A stretch of DNA of 64,000 bases from Parvibaculum sp045863935 (GTDB lineage: Bacteria > Pseudomonadota > Alphaproteobacteria > Parvibaculales > Parvibaculaceae), in NCBI RefSeq assembly GCF_045863935.1, contig NZ_BTVP01000005.1, positions 1 through 64,000 of the forward strand, written 5' to 3'. A program made the position numbers and the translations under genes. The notes below the pieces were generated by a model. That model did not search any database and was not told the origin of the DNA. It saw only the letters and a program-made list of their open reading frames with translations. Shown here one piece after another: positions 42,570-50,780 of this stretch (the stretch's first letter is position 1; the number at the start of each line of letters is the position of its first letter).

Positions 42570-43367
42570 CTAGGCGCCCTCCGCCAGCCGCCGCACAGTC
42601 TCCGCGGTGAAGGCATCGCCCGGCATGAAGGACTCGATGACAAGCTCCGAAAAAGTGATGTCGACAGCCGTGCCGAAGACCGTCGTCGTCGTGAAAAACG
42701 ACAGTGTTCCGGCTTCCGTCTTCAGTTTCAGCGGAACGATCAATCCTCCGTACTCGGATTTATAGCCTTCCGAAGGCTTCTTGCCGCCGGGATAGGATTC
42801 GAGTTCCGTCACGAGCGCGGCGAGACCTTCGTCATTCGTAATCTCGATCTGCTGTTGCAGCCTGTCGAAAATATGCGCCCGCCACTCGCCGAGATTTTCG
42901 ATGCGGCTGCCAAGCCCTTCCGGATGAAGGCTCAATCGCAACACGTTCACCGGCGGTTGAAGAAGTTCGTCCGGAATGCCCGCGAGAAAAAGCGTCAGCG
43001 CGGCGTTACCGGCAACGAGATTCCAGTGCCGGTCCACCGCCAGAGCGGGGAACGGTTCGTAGGAGGCAAGCACGAGATCGACCGCCCGCCGCGCCGCCGC
43101 CGCATCCGGACTGTCGAGCCGCGTCTCGGAATAGACAGGCGCATAGCCCGCCGCAAGAAGCAGGGCGTTCCGTTCACGGAAGGGCATTTCGAGGCGCTCC
43201 GCCAGATGAAGCAGCATGTCGCGGCTTGGGCGCGAGCGTCCCGTTTCGAGGAAGCTCAGATGCCGCGCGGAAATTTCCGCGTCGCAGGCAAAGGCGAGCT
43301 GGCTCAGGCGCCGCCGCTGGCGCCACGACCTCAACATCTCGCCCACGGGTTGTGCGTGCATGTTCAT
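42570..43367 (-). CDS. XRE family transcriptional regulator (MmyB-like)
   Basis: A 265-residue regulator. Residues 9-63 form a helix-turn-helix (LRSWRQRRRLSQLAFACDAEISARHLSFLETGRSRPSRDML). The C-terminal part (from about residue 105) with FPALAVDRHWNLVAGNAALTLFLAG matches the MmyB-type ligand-binding domain (a PAS-like fold) found in regulators of lipid or hydrocarbon genes. The target is unknown; it lies between the monooxygenase and the isocitrate lyase genes, so it might control either. The start has an ATG and a second in-frame ATG two codons later. Confidence 0.88.
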   Translation of the reverse strand: MNMHAQPVGEMLRSWRQRRRLSQLAFACDAEISARHLSFLETGRSRPSRDMLLHLAERLEMPFRERNALLLAAGYAPVYSETRLDSPDAAAARRAVDLVLASYEPFPALAVDRHWNLVAGNAALTLFLAGIPDELLQPPVNVLRLSLHPEGLGSRIENLGEWRAHIFDRLQQQIEITNDEGLAALVTELESYPGGKKPSEGYKSEYGGLIVPLKLKTEAGTLSFFTTTTVFGTAVDITFSELVIESFMPGDAFTAETVRRLAEGA

Positions 43368-43438
43368 GGAGAAACGCTACCGCGAAGCGGGAAGGACAAC
43401 AATTACCTTGAACGTAATGGGAGCGGGACTCCAATCAC

Positions 43439-43470
43439 AAAAAAAACCGCCGGGGGTTGCCCCGGCGGTT
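43439..43470 (-). terminator. intrinsic terminator of aceBA
   Basis: An 11-bp stem AACCGCCGGGG (43445-43455) / CCCCGGCGGTT (43460-43470), loop GTTG. Read on the minus strand it ends in a run of eight T (43439-43446), just downstream of the aceA stop. Confidence 0.88.
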
Positions 43471-43497
43471 CTGCATATCGTCCGTAGAAGGAAGGGC

Positions 43498-44793
43498 TTA
43501 GTGGGCGCTGGCCTTCTTGAACTGGTCGGCTTCGGTCGAGTCGCCGAGTGCCGTGGTGGAGCTTTCGCCGCCTGCCGCCGCGATGGAGACCATGTCGAAA
43601 TAGCCCGTGCCGACTTCGCGCTGGTGGCGGGTCGCCGTGTAGCCCTTCGACTCCGAAGCGAACTCGGCCTGCTGCAGCTCGGAATAGGCTGCCATGCCGC
43701 GGTCGCGGTAGCCCGACGCGAGTTCGAACATACCGTGATTGAGCTGGTGGAAACCGGCCAGCGTGACGAACTGGTACTTGTAGCCCATCGCCGCGATTTC
43801 CTTCTGGAACTTCGCGATGGTCGACTTGTCGAGATTCGCTTCCCAGTTGAAGGACGGCGAGCAGTTATAGGCGAGCAGCTGGTCCGGATATTCCTTCTTC
43901 ACCGCTTCGGCGAAACGCTTCGCGTCGTCGAGGTTCGGCTTGGAAGTTTCCCACCACAGCAGGTCGGCATAAGGCGCGAAGGAGAGGCCGCGCTTGATGC
44001 AATGATCGACGCCCGTGCCCGGCTTCAGGCGATAGAAGCCTTCGATGGTGCGGCCCTTGTCGAAATCGATGAACTCGTGATCGCGCTCGTCGATGTCCGA
44101 TGTGATGAGGTTCGCGCTTTCGGCGTCCGTGCGCGCCATGATGAGCGTCGGCGTGCCGGAAACGTCGGCGGCGAGGCGCGCGGCGTTGAGGTTGCGCTCA
44201 TGCGCGCGGCTCGGGATCAGAACCTTGCCGCCGAGATGGCCGCACTTCTTTTCCGATGCGAGCTGGTCTTCGTAGTGGACGCCGGCGGCGCCCGCTTCGA
44301 TATAGGCCTTCATGATTTCGAAGCAGTTGAGCGGGCCGCCGAAACCGGCTTCCGCGTCTGCGACGATCGGCAGGAACCAGTCGCGCTTCGCGCCGCCTTC
44401 CGAATGCTCGATTTCGTCCGCACGCTTCAGGGCGCGGTTGATCTTCTTCGCGAGTTCCGGACCGGCATTCGCGGGGTAGAGCGACTGGTCGGGATACATC
44501 GCACCGGCCGTGTTCGCGTCGGCGGCTACCTGCCAGCCCGAGAGGTAGATCGCCTTCAGGCCCGCGCGTGCCATCTGCATGGCCTGGTTGCCCGACAGGG
44601 CGCCCAGCGAATGCACGTAGTCGGTCGTGTGCAGCAGTTCCCAGAGCTTGTTCGCACCGCGCGTGGCGAGCGTGTACTCGATCGGGAAGGAACCGCGCAG
44701 CTTCTCAACGTCTTCGACGCTGTAGTTGCGCTTCACATTGTCGAAGCGGCCCTTGGGCGCGCTCGGAACGATATCGTAGAAGGTCTTGCTCAT
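43498..44793 (-). CDS. aceA: isocitrate lyase
   Basis: A 431-residue enzyme that cleaves isocitrate to succinate and glyoxylate, the first step of the glyoxylate shunt. The catalytic-loop motif KKCGHLGGK (around residue 188) carries the active-site Cys; other conserved pieces are SGWQVAADANTAGAMYPDQSLYP and WFLPIVADAEAGFGG. Length matches the short bacterial class. It is the second gene of the aceB-aceA pair, 32 bp apart on the minus strand, followed by a strong terminator. Divergent regulator scfR/ramB-type lies upstream of aceB. Confidence 0.97.
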   Translation of the reverse strand: MSKTFYDIVPSAPKGRFDNVKRNYSVEDVEKLRGSFPIEYTLATRGANKLWELLHTTDYVHSLGALSGNQAMQMARAGLKAIYLSGWQVAADANTAGAMYPDQSLYPANAGPELAKKINRALKRADEIEHSEGGAKRDWFLPIVADAEAGFGGPLNCFEIMKAYIEAGAAGVHYEDQLASEKKCGHLGGKVLIPSRAHERNLNAARLAADVSGTPTLIMARTDAESANLITSDIDERDHEFIDFDKGRTIEGFYRLKPGTGVDHCIKRGLSFAPYADLLWWETSKPNLDDAKRFAEAVKKEYPDQLLAYNCSPSFNWEANLDKSTIAKFQKEIAAMGYKYQFVTLAGFHQLNHGMFELASGYRDRGMAAYSELQQAEFASESKGYTATRHQREVGTGYFDMVSIAAAGGESSTTALGDSTEADQFKKASAH

Positions 44794-44825
44794 GGGATAC
44801 TCCTCGGGTCCGGAGGTGGTTTCGG

Positions 44826-46445
44826 TCAGGCTTCGTTTTCAAGGATGAGTCGGTAGGCCGGCAGCGTCAGGAACTCCTCGCATTCCTGTGCCTTGGTCAT
44901 GTCCGAGAAGAGGCTCACCGCCTGCTCGAAGTGACCGGAAGTCCAGCGCTCTTCGCCAAGCGTTTCGCGCAAGGTCTTCATTTCGTCGGCGAGCACTTCG
45001 TCGAAGAGCTCCGGCGTCACCTTGCGGCCGTCGCTGAGCGTCGCGCCGTGATAGATCCACTGCCATATCTGCGTACGGCTGATTTCGGCCGTGGCAGCGT
45101 CTTCCATCAGATTGTAGAGCGGCACGGCGCCGCGGCCGCCGAGCCATGCTTCGATATACTGGACGCCGACGCGGCAGCATTCGCGCATGCCGTGCTCGGT
45201 GCGTTCGCCCTTGTGCGGCTCGATGAGTTCTTTCTGGCCGACATTCACGTCCTGGCGCTGGCGGGCGAGCTGGTTCGGCCCTTCGAGCTTGCCGAAGACT
45301 TCCATCGCGACCTTCACGAGATCGGGATGGGCAACCCATGTGCCGTCATGGCCGTTGTTGGCTTCGCGTTCCTTGTCGGCGCGCACCTTGTTGAAGGCGG
45401 CTTCGTTCGCCGCTTCGTCGCCCTTTACCGGTATCTGCGCCGCCATGCCGCCCATCGCGAAGGCGCCGCGCTCATGGCACGTCTTCACGAGAAGAAGCGA
45501 ATAGGCATTGAGGAAGGCGCTGCCCATCACGACCTGCGCGCGATCCGGCAGGATGAAGTTCGGGTTCTTCCCGAGCCGCTTGATGTAGCTGAAGATGTAA
45601 TCCCAGCGGCCGCAATTGAGGCCGACGATGTGATCCTTCAACTCATAAAGGATTTCGTGCATCTCGAAGGCGGCGGGCAGCGTCTCGATGAGGACGGTGA
45701 CCTTGATGGTGCCGTTCTTGACGCCGAGCACTTTCTGCGCGTGAACGAAGACATCGTTCCAGAGGCGCGCTTCCTTGTGGCTCTCCATCTTCGGCAGATA
45801 GAAGTAGGGGCCGGAGCCGGAAGCGATCTGCTTCTTCGCATTGTGGAAGAAATAGAGGCCGAAATCGAAGAGGCCGCCGGACATCGGCTCGCCGTCGACT
45901 TCGAGATGCGCTTCCTCGAGATGCCAGCCGCGCGGACGGACGATGAGCGTCGCGGGCTTCTCGATGACGTCGTAGTGCTTGCCGTTCGTCTCGTCGGTGA
46001 AGCCGATCGCCTTGTCCCAATAGGCCATCATGTTGATCTGGCCGCCGATCATGTTGTCCCATGTCGGCGCGGCCGCGTCTTCGAAGTCGGTCATGTAGGA
46101 CTGCGCGCCGGAATTGAGCGCGTTGATGACCATCTTGCGGTTGTCGACGGGACCGGTGATCTCGGTGCGGCGGTCGAGCAGGTCCTTCGGGATCGGCGCA
46201 ACCTTCCAGTCGCCCTCGCGAATATCCTTGGTCTCGGCAAGGAAGTCGGGAAGCTCGCCCGCATCGAATTTCTTCTGGCGTTCGGCGCGCGCCGAAAGCA
46301 GTTCGCGGCGGCGGGCACCGAACCGGCGCTCGAGATCGGCTACGAAAGCGAGTGCTTCCGGTGTTAGCACGCGCTCATAGCCCGGCTTCATGGCACCCTT
46401 GACGGTGATACCGTCGGCAATGGTCGTGGCTGCTGCCTTGCTCAT
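44826..46445 (-). CDS. aceB: malate synthase A
   Basis: A 539-residue malate synthase of the A isoform, which condenses glyoxylate with acetyl-CoA to malate. Conserved parts are YMTDFEDAAAPTWDN, IVRPRGWHL, FYLPKMESHKEARLWNDVF, VTVLIETLPAAFEMHEIL and GLNCGRWDYIFSYIK. Its C-terminal half contains the catalytic Asp region (LEDAATAEISRTQIWQW-like). It lies upstream of aceA, 32 bp apart, so the two are an operon. The intergenic region to the divergent regulator contains inverted and direct repeats that may be operators. Confidence 0.96.
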   Translation of the reverse strand: MSKAAATTIADGITVKGAMKPGYERVLTPEALAFVADLERRFGARRRELLSARAERQKKFDAGELPDFLAETKDIREGDWKVAPIPKDLLDRRTEITGPVDNRKMVINALNSGAQSYMTDFEDAAAPTWDNMIGGQINMMAYWDKAIGFTDETNGKHYDVIEKPATLIVRPRGWHLEEAHLEVDGEPMSGGLFDFGLYFFHNAKKQIASGSGPYFYLPKMESHKEARLWNDVFVHAQKVLGVKNGTIKVTVLIETLPAAFEMHEILYELKDHIVGLNCGRWDYIFSYIKRLGKNPNFILPDRAQVVMGSAFLNAYSLLLVKTCHERGAFAMGGMAAQIPVKGDEAANEAAFNKVRADKEREANNGHDGTWVAHPDLVKVAMEVFGKLEGPNQLARQRQDVNVGQKELIEPHKGERTEHGMRECCRVGVQYIEAWLGGRGAVPLYNLMEDAATAEISRTQIWQWIYHGATLSDGRKVTPELFDEVLADEMKTLRETLGEERWTSGHFEQAVSLFSDMTKAQECEEFLTLPAYRLILENEA

Positions 46446-46658
46446 GCTCGCTCGCCTCCTCAGAACTGCTTGTCGGGTTTCGTTTGCGCGCGGTCATACA
46501 ATCTCGACACCTGAATGTCCAATGTTTCCTAAGTTGTTGAAAATATTGAAGTAAAAAACTTCACAAGAATCTCGTTCGATTCTGTTGATTATGTAAATCC
46601 TGTAAATTAAAGTGCCCGCGACGGCCCGGATTGCGGGCATTCTCATTGGGTTTGAGCC
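46446..46658. promoter_or_regulatory. divergent control region of aceB-aceA and the ScfR/RamB-type regulator
   Basis: A locally AT-rich 213-bp region. Three repeat pairs stand out: TGAAGT-N5-ACTTCA (46547-46563), AGAATC-N6-GATTCT (46566-46583), and a direct repeat of TGTAAAT (46592-46598 and 46601-46607). These may be operators of the divergent regulator or of acetyl-CoA/propionyl-CoA sensing. The known RamB/ScfR operator TTTGCAAA is not present exactly. Confidence 0.5.
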
Positions 46659-48104
46659 ATGGCCTCGGAGAAAAAAGTCTTTGCCGGTCCACGCGTTAGG
46701 CGGCTCCGCCGCGAACGCGGCCTCACCCAGGCGCGGATGGCAGCCGATCTCGGCATCTCCGCCAGTTACCTTAATCTGATCGAACGCGACCAGCGGCCCG
46801 TCTCCGTTCAGGTGCTCCTGAAGCTCGCCGAAGTCTACGATGTCGAACTTCGGACGATCGGGGGCGACAATGAAGCGCAAGCGCTGACGGTGCTCCGCGA
46901 GATCTTTTCCGACCCCCTTTTTCGCGACGCGGGCCTCACGATCCAGGATCTGCGTGAAATCGCCTCGGCAAGTCCGGCGGCAGCAGATGCGATCTCGAAT
47001 CTCTACCGTGCCTATCAGGAGAGCGTCACCAACGGTTCGATGCTTGCCGAGAGGCTGGCTGATCGCGACATGCTCGACGGCGCGGAGGCGCCGGGCTTGC
47101 CGCTCGAAGAAGTGCGCGATTTCATTAACAGCCGGAACAATCATTTCCCCGAACTCGACGATGCGGCGGAGCGGCTTTATGCGACTGCGGGCATCGGCTC
47201 GGAGGAGCCCTACGTGGCGCTTCGCACCGCATTGCGCGACCTTCACGGGGTCTCGACACGCATAGCGCCCGCCGATCTCATGCCGCACGAACTCCGGCGC
47301 TATGATCGCCATCGCCAGACGATCTTCCTTTCAGAACTCCTGGACCAGCCGGGCCGTTCCTTCCAGCTTGCCTATCAGCTCGGCTATTTCGAGCAGTCGC
47401 GCGTGATCGAGGACATTGTCGAAAGCTCGGGCCTCGAAAGCGAGGAGGCGCAGCGGCTTTGCCGCGTGGCGCTGGCGAACTACTTCGCTGCCGCACTCCT
47501 GATGCCCTATGCCGCTTTTCACAAGACGGCGGAAGCGACGCGCTACGACATTCGCCTGCTGGGGCGCCGCTTCGGCACGAGCTTCGAGCAGGTCTGCCAT
47601 CGCCTCACGACGCTGCAGCGTCCGGGCGCGCGGGGCATTCCCTTCTTTCTGATCCGCGTCGACAACGCGGGCAACGTGTCGAAACGCTTCTCGGCGGCAG
47701 GTTTCCACTTTGCGCGCTTCGGCGGCACCTGCCCGCGATGGAATGTGCATGACGCGTTCCGCGTGCCCGGCGAGATCTACACGCAGGTCGTGCAGATGGA
47801 AGATGGCACACGTTATTTTTCCATCGCACGCACCGTGAGCCGCGCAGGCTCGGGCATCGGCGTACCGGGCGACCAGTATGTCGTCGGCCTCGGATGCGAA
47901 ATCGGCCATGCCAGGAAGATCGTCTACAGCCAGGGTTACGACCTCGACGATGAGCGCGGGGCCATGCCCATCGGCGTCAATTGCAGGCTCTGCGAAAGGC
48001 TCGACTGTTCACAGCGTGCCTTCCCGCCGCTAAAGCACCGGCTGACCGTGGAAGATCACGTGCGCGGCATCTCGCCCTTCGGCGTGCCCGTGCGCGACGC
48101 CTGA
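46659..48104 (+). CDS. short-chain fatty acyl-CoA regulator (ScfR/RamB-type)
   Basis: A 481-residue regulator with an N-terminal XRE helix-turn-helix (residues 10-66: VRRLRRERGLTQARMAADLGISASYLNLIERDQRPVSVQVL). A middle part (about 150-330) resembles an ImmA/IrrE-type domain (FFLIRVDNAGNVSKRFSAAGFHFARFGGTCPRWNVHDAF). The C-terminal segment has Cys-rich NCRLCERLDCSQRAFPP. This is the family of RamB/ScfR regulators that control acetate/propionate and glyoxylate-shunt genes. The position divergent to aceBA supports that role. The ligand may be a short acyl-CoA, by analogy. Confidence 0.87.
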   Translation: MASEKKVFAGPRVRRLRRERGLTQARMAADLGISASYLNLIERDQRPVSVQVLLKLAEVYDVELRTIGGDNEAQALTVLREIFSDPLFRDAGLTIQDLREIASASPAAADAISNLYRAYQESVTNGSMLAERLADRDMLDGAEAPGLPLEEVRDFINSRNNHFPELDDAAERLYATAGIGSEEPYVALRTALRDLHGVSTRIAPADLMPHELRRYDRHRQTIFLSELLDQPGRSFQLAYQLGYFEQSRVIEDIVESSGLESEEAQRLCRVALANYFAAALLMPYAAFHKTAEATRYDIRLLGRRFGTSFEQVCHRLTTLQRPGARGIPFFLIRVDNAGNVSKRFSAAGFHFARFGGTCPRWNVHDAFRVPGEIYTQVVQMEDGTRYFSIARTVSRAGSGIGVPGDQYVVGLGCEIGHARKIVYSQGYDLDDERGAMPIGVNCRLCERLDCSQRAFPPLKHRLTVEDHVRGISPFGVPVRDA

Positions 48105-48106
48105 CC

Positions 48107-48229
48107 TTACAAGCCGAGCAGCGCTCTCACTCCGTAGGCGAAGAGAGCGAGCGCCACGACGCTGACAAGCCAGATGCCCGCAAACCAGGCGAGCCGCTTG
48201 CCACGGCCCTCCTCATGCTTGTTATTCAT
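48107..48229 (-). CDS. DUF2474 small subunit of bd-type oxidase
   Basis: A 40-residue single-span membrane protein (MNNKHEEGRGKRLAWFAGIW followed by a hydrophobic helix). Such DUF2474 peptides lie next to cioAB/cydAB and stabilise the bd-type oxidase in the manner of CydX. Its start overlaps the cioB stop by 8 bp (48222-48229), giving translational coupling. Its stop is 2 bp from the convergent regulator gene. Confidence 0.85.
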   Translation of the reverse strand: MNNKHEEGRGKRLAWFAGIWLVSVVALALFAYGVRALLGL

Positions 48230-49238
48230 GCTCATGATGCGCATAGCCGCCGTGTTCGCTCGCCTTGCCGTGGAAGACGCTGTAGGCGTACACGGTGTAA
48301 AGCAGCACCATCGGTAGCACGACGGCAACGCCGACGAGTGCGAAGATGACGCTGGAACGCGGCGCGACGACATCCCACACCGCGACCGAGGGTGGGATGA
48401 TGTTCGGATAGAGGCTGATCGCTATGCCCGCGAAGCCCAGCACGAAAAGCCCGATGGACGAGAGAAAAGGCAGAAGCTCGCGCTTCGAGAAAATCGACCA
48501 GAAAAGCGAGACGGCGAGAGCCAGCGTAAGCAGCGGGATCGGCGAGAGGTAGAGAATATTGACGCCACCAAACCACCGATCCGCGATAGCGGGGCGCAAG
48601 AGCGGCGTCATCACGCTCACCGCCACCATCGCAATCAGAGTGCCGCCGCCGAGGACGACGGCGGAACTCCGCGCCCAGTCCTGAACATGGCCTTCCGTCT
48701 TGTAGATCAGCCAGGTCGCACCGAGGAGACCGTAGCCGACGACGACGCCGATGCCGGTCAGGATCGAGAAAGGCGTCAGCCAGTCGAACATACCGCCCGC
48801 GTAGCGCACGCCCTCGACTTCTACGCCCTGCACGAGGGCGCCGAGCAACACGCCTTGCATGAAGGCGGCTGTGAGCGAGCCCCAGAAGAAGGATCTGTTC
48901 CACAGATGGGTGCTCGTATGCGCCTGATGACGGAATTCGAAGGTGACGCCACGAAAGATCAGGGCGAAGAGCATCGCCATGACTGGAATGTAGAACGCAG
49001 GAAGAGCGATCGAGTAGGCGGTGGGGAAGAAGACGAGAAGGCCGCCGCCGCCGAGAATGAGCCACGTTTCGTTGCCATCCCATACCGGTGCAACCGAATT
49101 GATCATCGTGTTGCGCGCGCCTTCGTCCGGCGCGAAGGGGAACAGAATGCCGACGCCGAGGTCGAAGCCGTCAAGCACCACGTACATCAGGATAGCGACG
49201 CCGATGACCGCGCCGGAGATGATCGCAAGCATTTCCAT
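48222..49238 (-). CDS. cioB: cytochrome bd-type quinol oxidase subunit II (CIO)
   Basis: A 338-residue membrane subunit II with about nine helices. VLDGFDLGVGILFPFAPDEGARNTMINSVAPVWDGNETWLILGGG (about 22-66) is the CydB signature. It pairs with the subunit encoded 11 bp upstream (49250-50641). Together they form a quinol oxidase that reduces O2 without pumping protons and is often cyanide-insensitive. The His-rich C-terminus (HHEHE) is a minor feature. Confidence 0.93.
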   Translation of the reverse strand: MEMLAIISGAVIGVAILMYVVLDGFDLGVGILFPFAPDEGARNTMINSVAPVWDGNETWLILGGGGLLVFFPTAYSIALPAFYIPVMAMLFALIFRGVTFEFRHQAHTSTHLWNRSFFWGSLTAAFMQGVLLGALVQGVEVEGVRYAGGMFDWLTPFSILTGIGVVVGYGLLGATWLIYKTEGHVQDWARSSAVVLGGGTLIAMVAVSVMTPLLRPAIADRWFGGVNILYLSPIPLLTLALAVSLFWSIFSKRELLPFLSSIGLFVLGFAGIAISLYPNIIPPSVAVWDVVAPRSSVIFALVGVAVVLPMVLLYTVYAYSVFHGKASEHGGYAHHEHE

Positions 49239-49249
49239 GGCCTCTCCTC

Positions 49250-50641
49250 CTATTCCGCAGGCACGACAAGACCAGGGCGTGCTCCCCTGATGGCTTCGGG
49301 CCTTTCTTCGGTTTCACGCGTCGTAAGGGGATCGGGACCGCGACGTACGAGTTTCGTTAGATAGTAGAGATAGGCGCCGAAGAGTCCGCCATAGACGATG
49401 AGAAAGAGGACGAGCGTCGTCGCGATGGAGGCGCCGGTGACGGTCGGCGAGAAGCTGTCTTCGGTGCGCATGACGCCATAGACGGTGTAAGGCTGCCGCC
49501 CGACCTCCGTGACAAACCATCCGGCGAGAGTTGCGACGAAGCCCGCTGGCGTCAGCAGAACCGCCAGGCACCTGAGCCATACGCCGTCGTAGAGCGTGCC
49601 GCGCCAGCGTGCCCACGCACCCCACGCTCCCAGAAGAAGGAAGAGGAAACCGAGCCCGACCATGATGCGGAATGACCAGAAGACGACGCCGACAGGCGGC
49701 TGGTCTTCGACGGGTATATCCTTGAGGCCCGGCACGATGCCGTCGGGATCATGGCGCAGGATGAGGCTGGATCCATACGGGATCGAGATTTCGAGGTGGT
49801 TGCGTTGTTCCTTCTGGTCGGGCATGGCGAAAATGTGGAACGGAACGCCGCCGCGCGTCTCCCAGTTTCCCTCCATCGCGGCAACCTTGATGGGCTGGTG
49901 TTCGAGCGTGTTGAGGCCATGCTGATCGCCAAGAAATATCTGCAGCGGTGCGAGCACGAGCACGCCCCACATGGCGATGGAAAAGGCGCGCCGCGCGACT
50001 TCGCGATTGCTTCCGTTCGACAGATAGAAAGCTGAAATGCCGGAAACGACGAGCGCCGTCGTGAGATAGGACGCCGTCGTCATGTGCATGAGGCGCCAGG
50101 GAAAGGATGGATTGAAGATGACGGCAAGCCAGTCATCGACGACATATTGCCCGTCGACGAGGGTCGCCCCCGCAGGTGTTTGCATCCAGCTATTGGCGGC
50201 GAGAATCCAGAAGGCCGAAATTGCGGTGCCGGCGGCAACGAGGCAAGTGGCAAGGAAGTGCAGGCGCGGCCCCACCTTCTGCCAGCCAAACAGCATGATT
50301 CCCAGAAACCCTGCCTCCAGGAAGAACGCAGTGAGTACTTCGAAGCCGATCAATGGCCCGAGCGCGGGGCCCGTGACGCGTGACCACTCCGACCAGTTGG
50401 TGCCGAACTGGTAGGAGAGAACGAGGCCGGAAACGACCCCCATCCCGAAAGTGAGTGCAAAGATCTTCACCCAGAAGCGGTAGAGAACGAGCCATGCTTC
50501 GTCTTTCGAGCGCAGGTACTTTGCCTCGAAAAAGACGAGGAAGCCTGCAAGTCCGATTGTGAGAGTCGGGAACAGGATGTGAAAGGAGACGGTGAAGGCG
50601 AACTGAAGGCGGGCAAGGATTTCGGCGTCGAACGGCGGCAT
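49250..50641 (-). CDS. cioA: cytochrome bd-type quinol oxidase subunit I (CIO)
   Basis: A 463-residue subunit I with haem ligands H21 (FTVSFHILFP) and H186 (RLMHMTTASY) and conserved acids in EVLTAFFLEAGF (E101, E109). The Q-loop is short and the GRQPYTVYGVMRTEDSFSP pattern (around residue 385) is of the CioA (cyanide-insensitive) subgroup rather than the long-loop CydA. First gene of the cioA-cioB-DUF2474 operon. Expected to support respiration at low oxygen or under inhibition of haem-copper oxidases. The ribosome site is GGAGGAGA-like. Confidence 0.94.
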   Translation of the reverse strand: MPPFDAEILARLQFAFTVSFHILFPTLTIGLAGFLVFFEAKYLRSKDEAWLVLYRFWVKIFALTFGMGVVSGLVLSYQFGTNWSEWSRVTGPALGPLIGFEVLTAFFLEAGFLGIMLFGWQKVGPRLHFLATCLVAAGTAISAFWILAANSWMQTPAGATLVDGQYVVDDWLAVIFNPSFPWRLMHMTTASYLTTALVVSGISAFYLSNGSNREVARRAFSIAMWGVLVLAPLQIFLGDQHGLNTLEHQPIKVAAMEGNWETRGGVPFHIFAMPDQKEQRNHLEISIPYGSSLILRHDPDGIVPGLKDIPVEDQPPVGVVFWSFRIMVGLGFLFLLLGAWGAWARWRGTLYDGVWLRCLAVLLTPAGFVATLAGWFVTEVGRQPYTVYGVMRTEDSFSPTVTGASIATTLVLFLIVYGGLFGAYLYYLTKLVRRGPDPLTTRETEERPEAIRGARPGLVVPAE

Positions 50642-50780
50642 GGCACGTCTCCTCCATCATGGAAGGTGCGCACTCAAGTTACACCTTCTCTCCCGTCGCC
50701 CGCACTCCTGAACCTGCCACGAAACGTCACGCGACGAAAGCGCCCACAATTTTCCAATGGATTTTGAATCACGCGATCCG

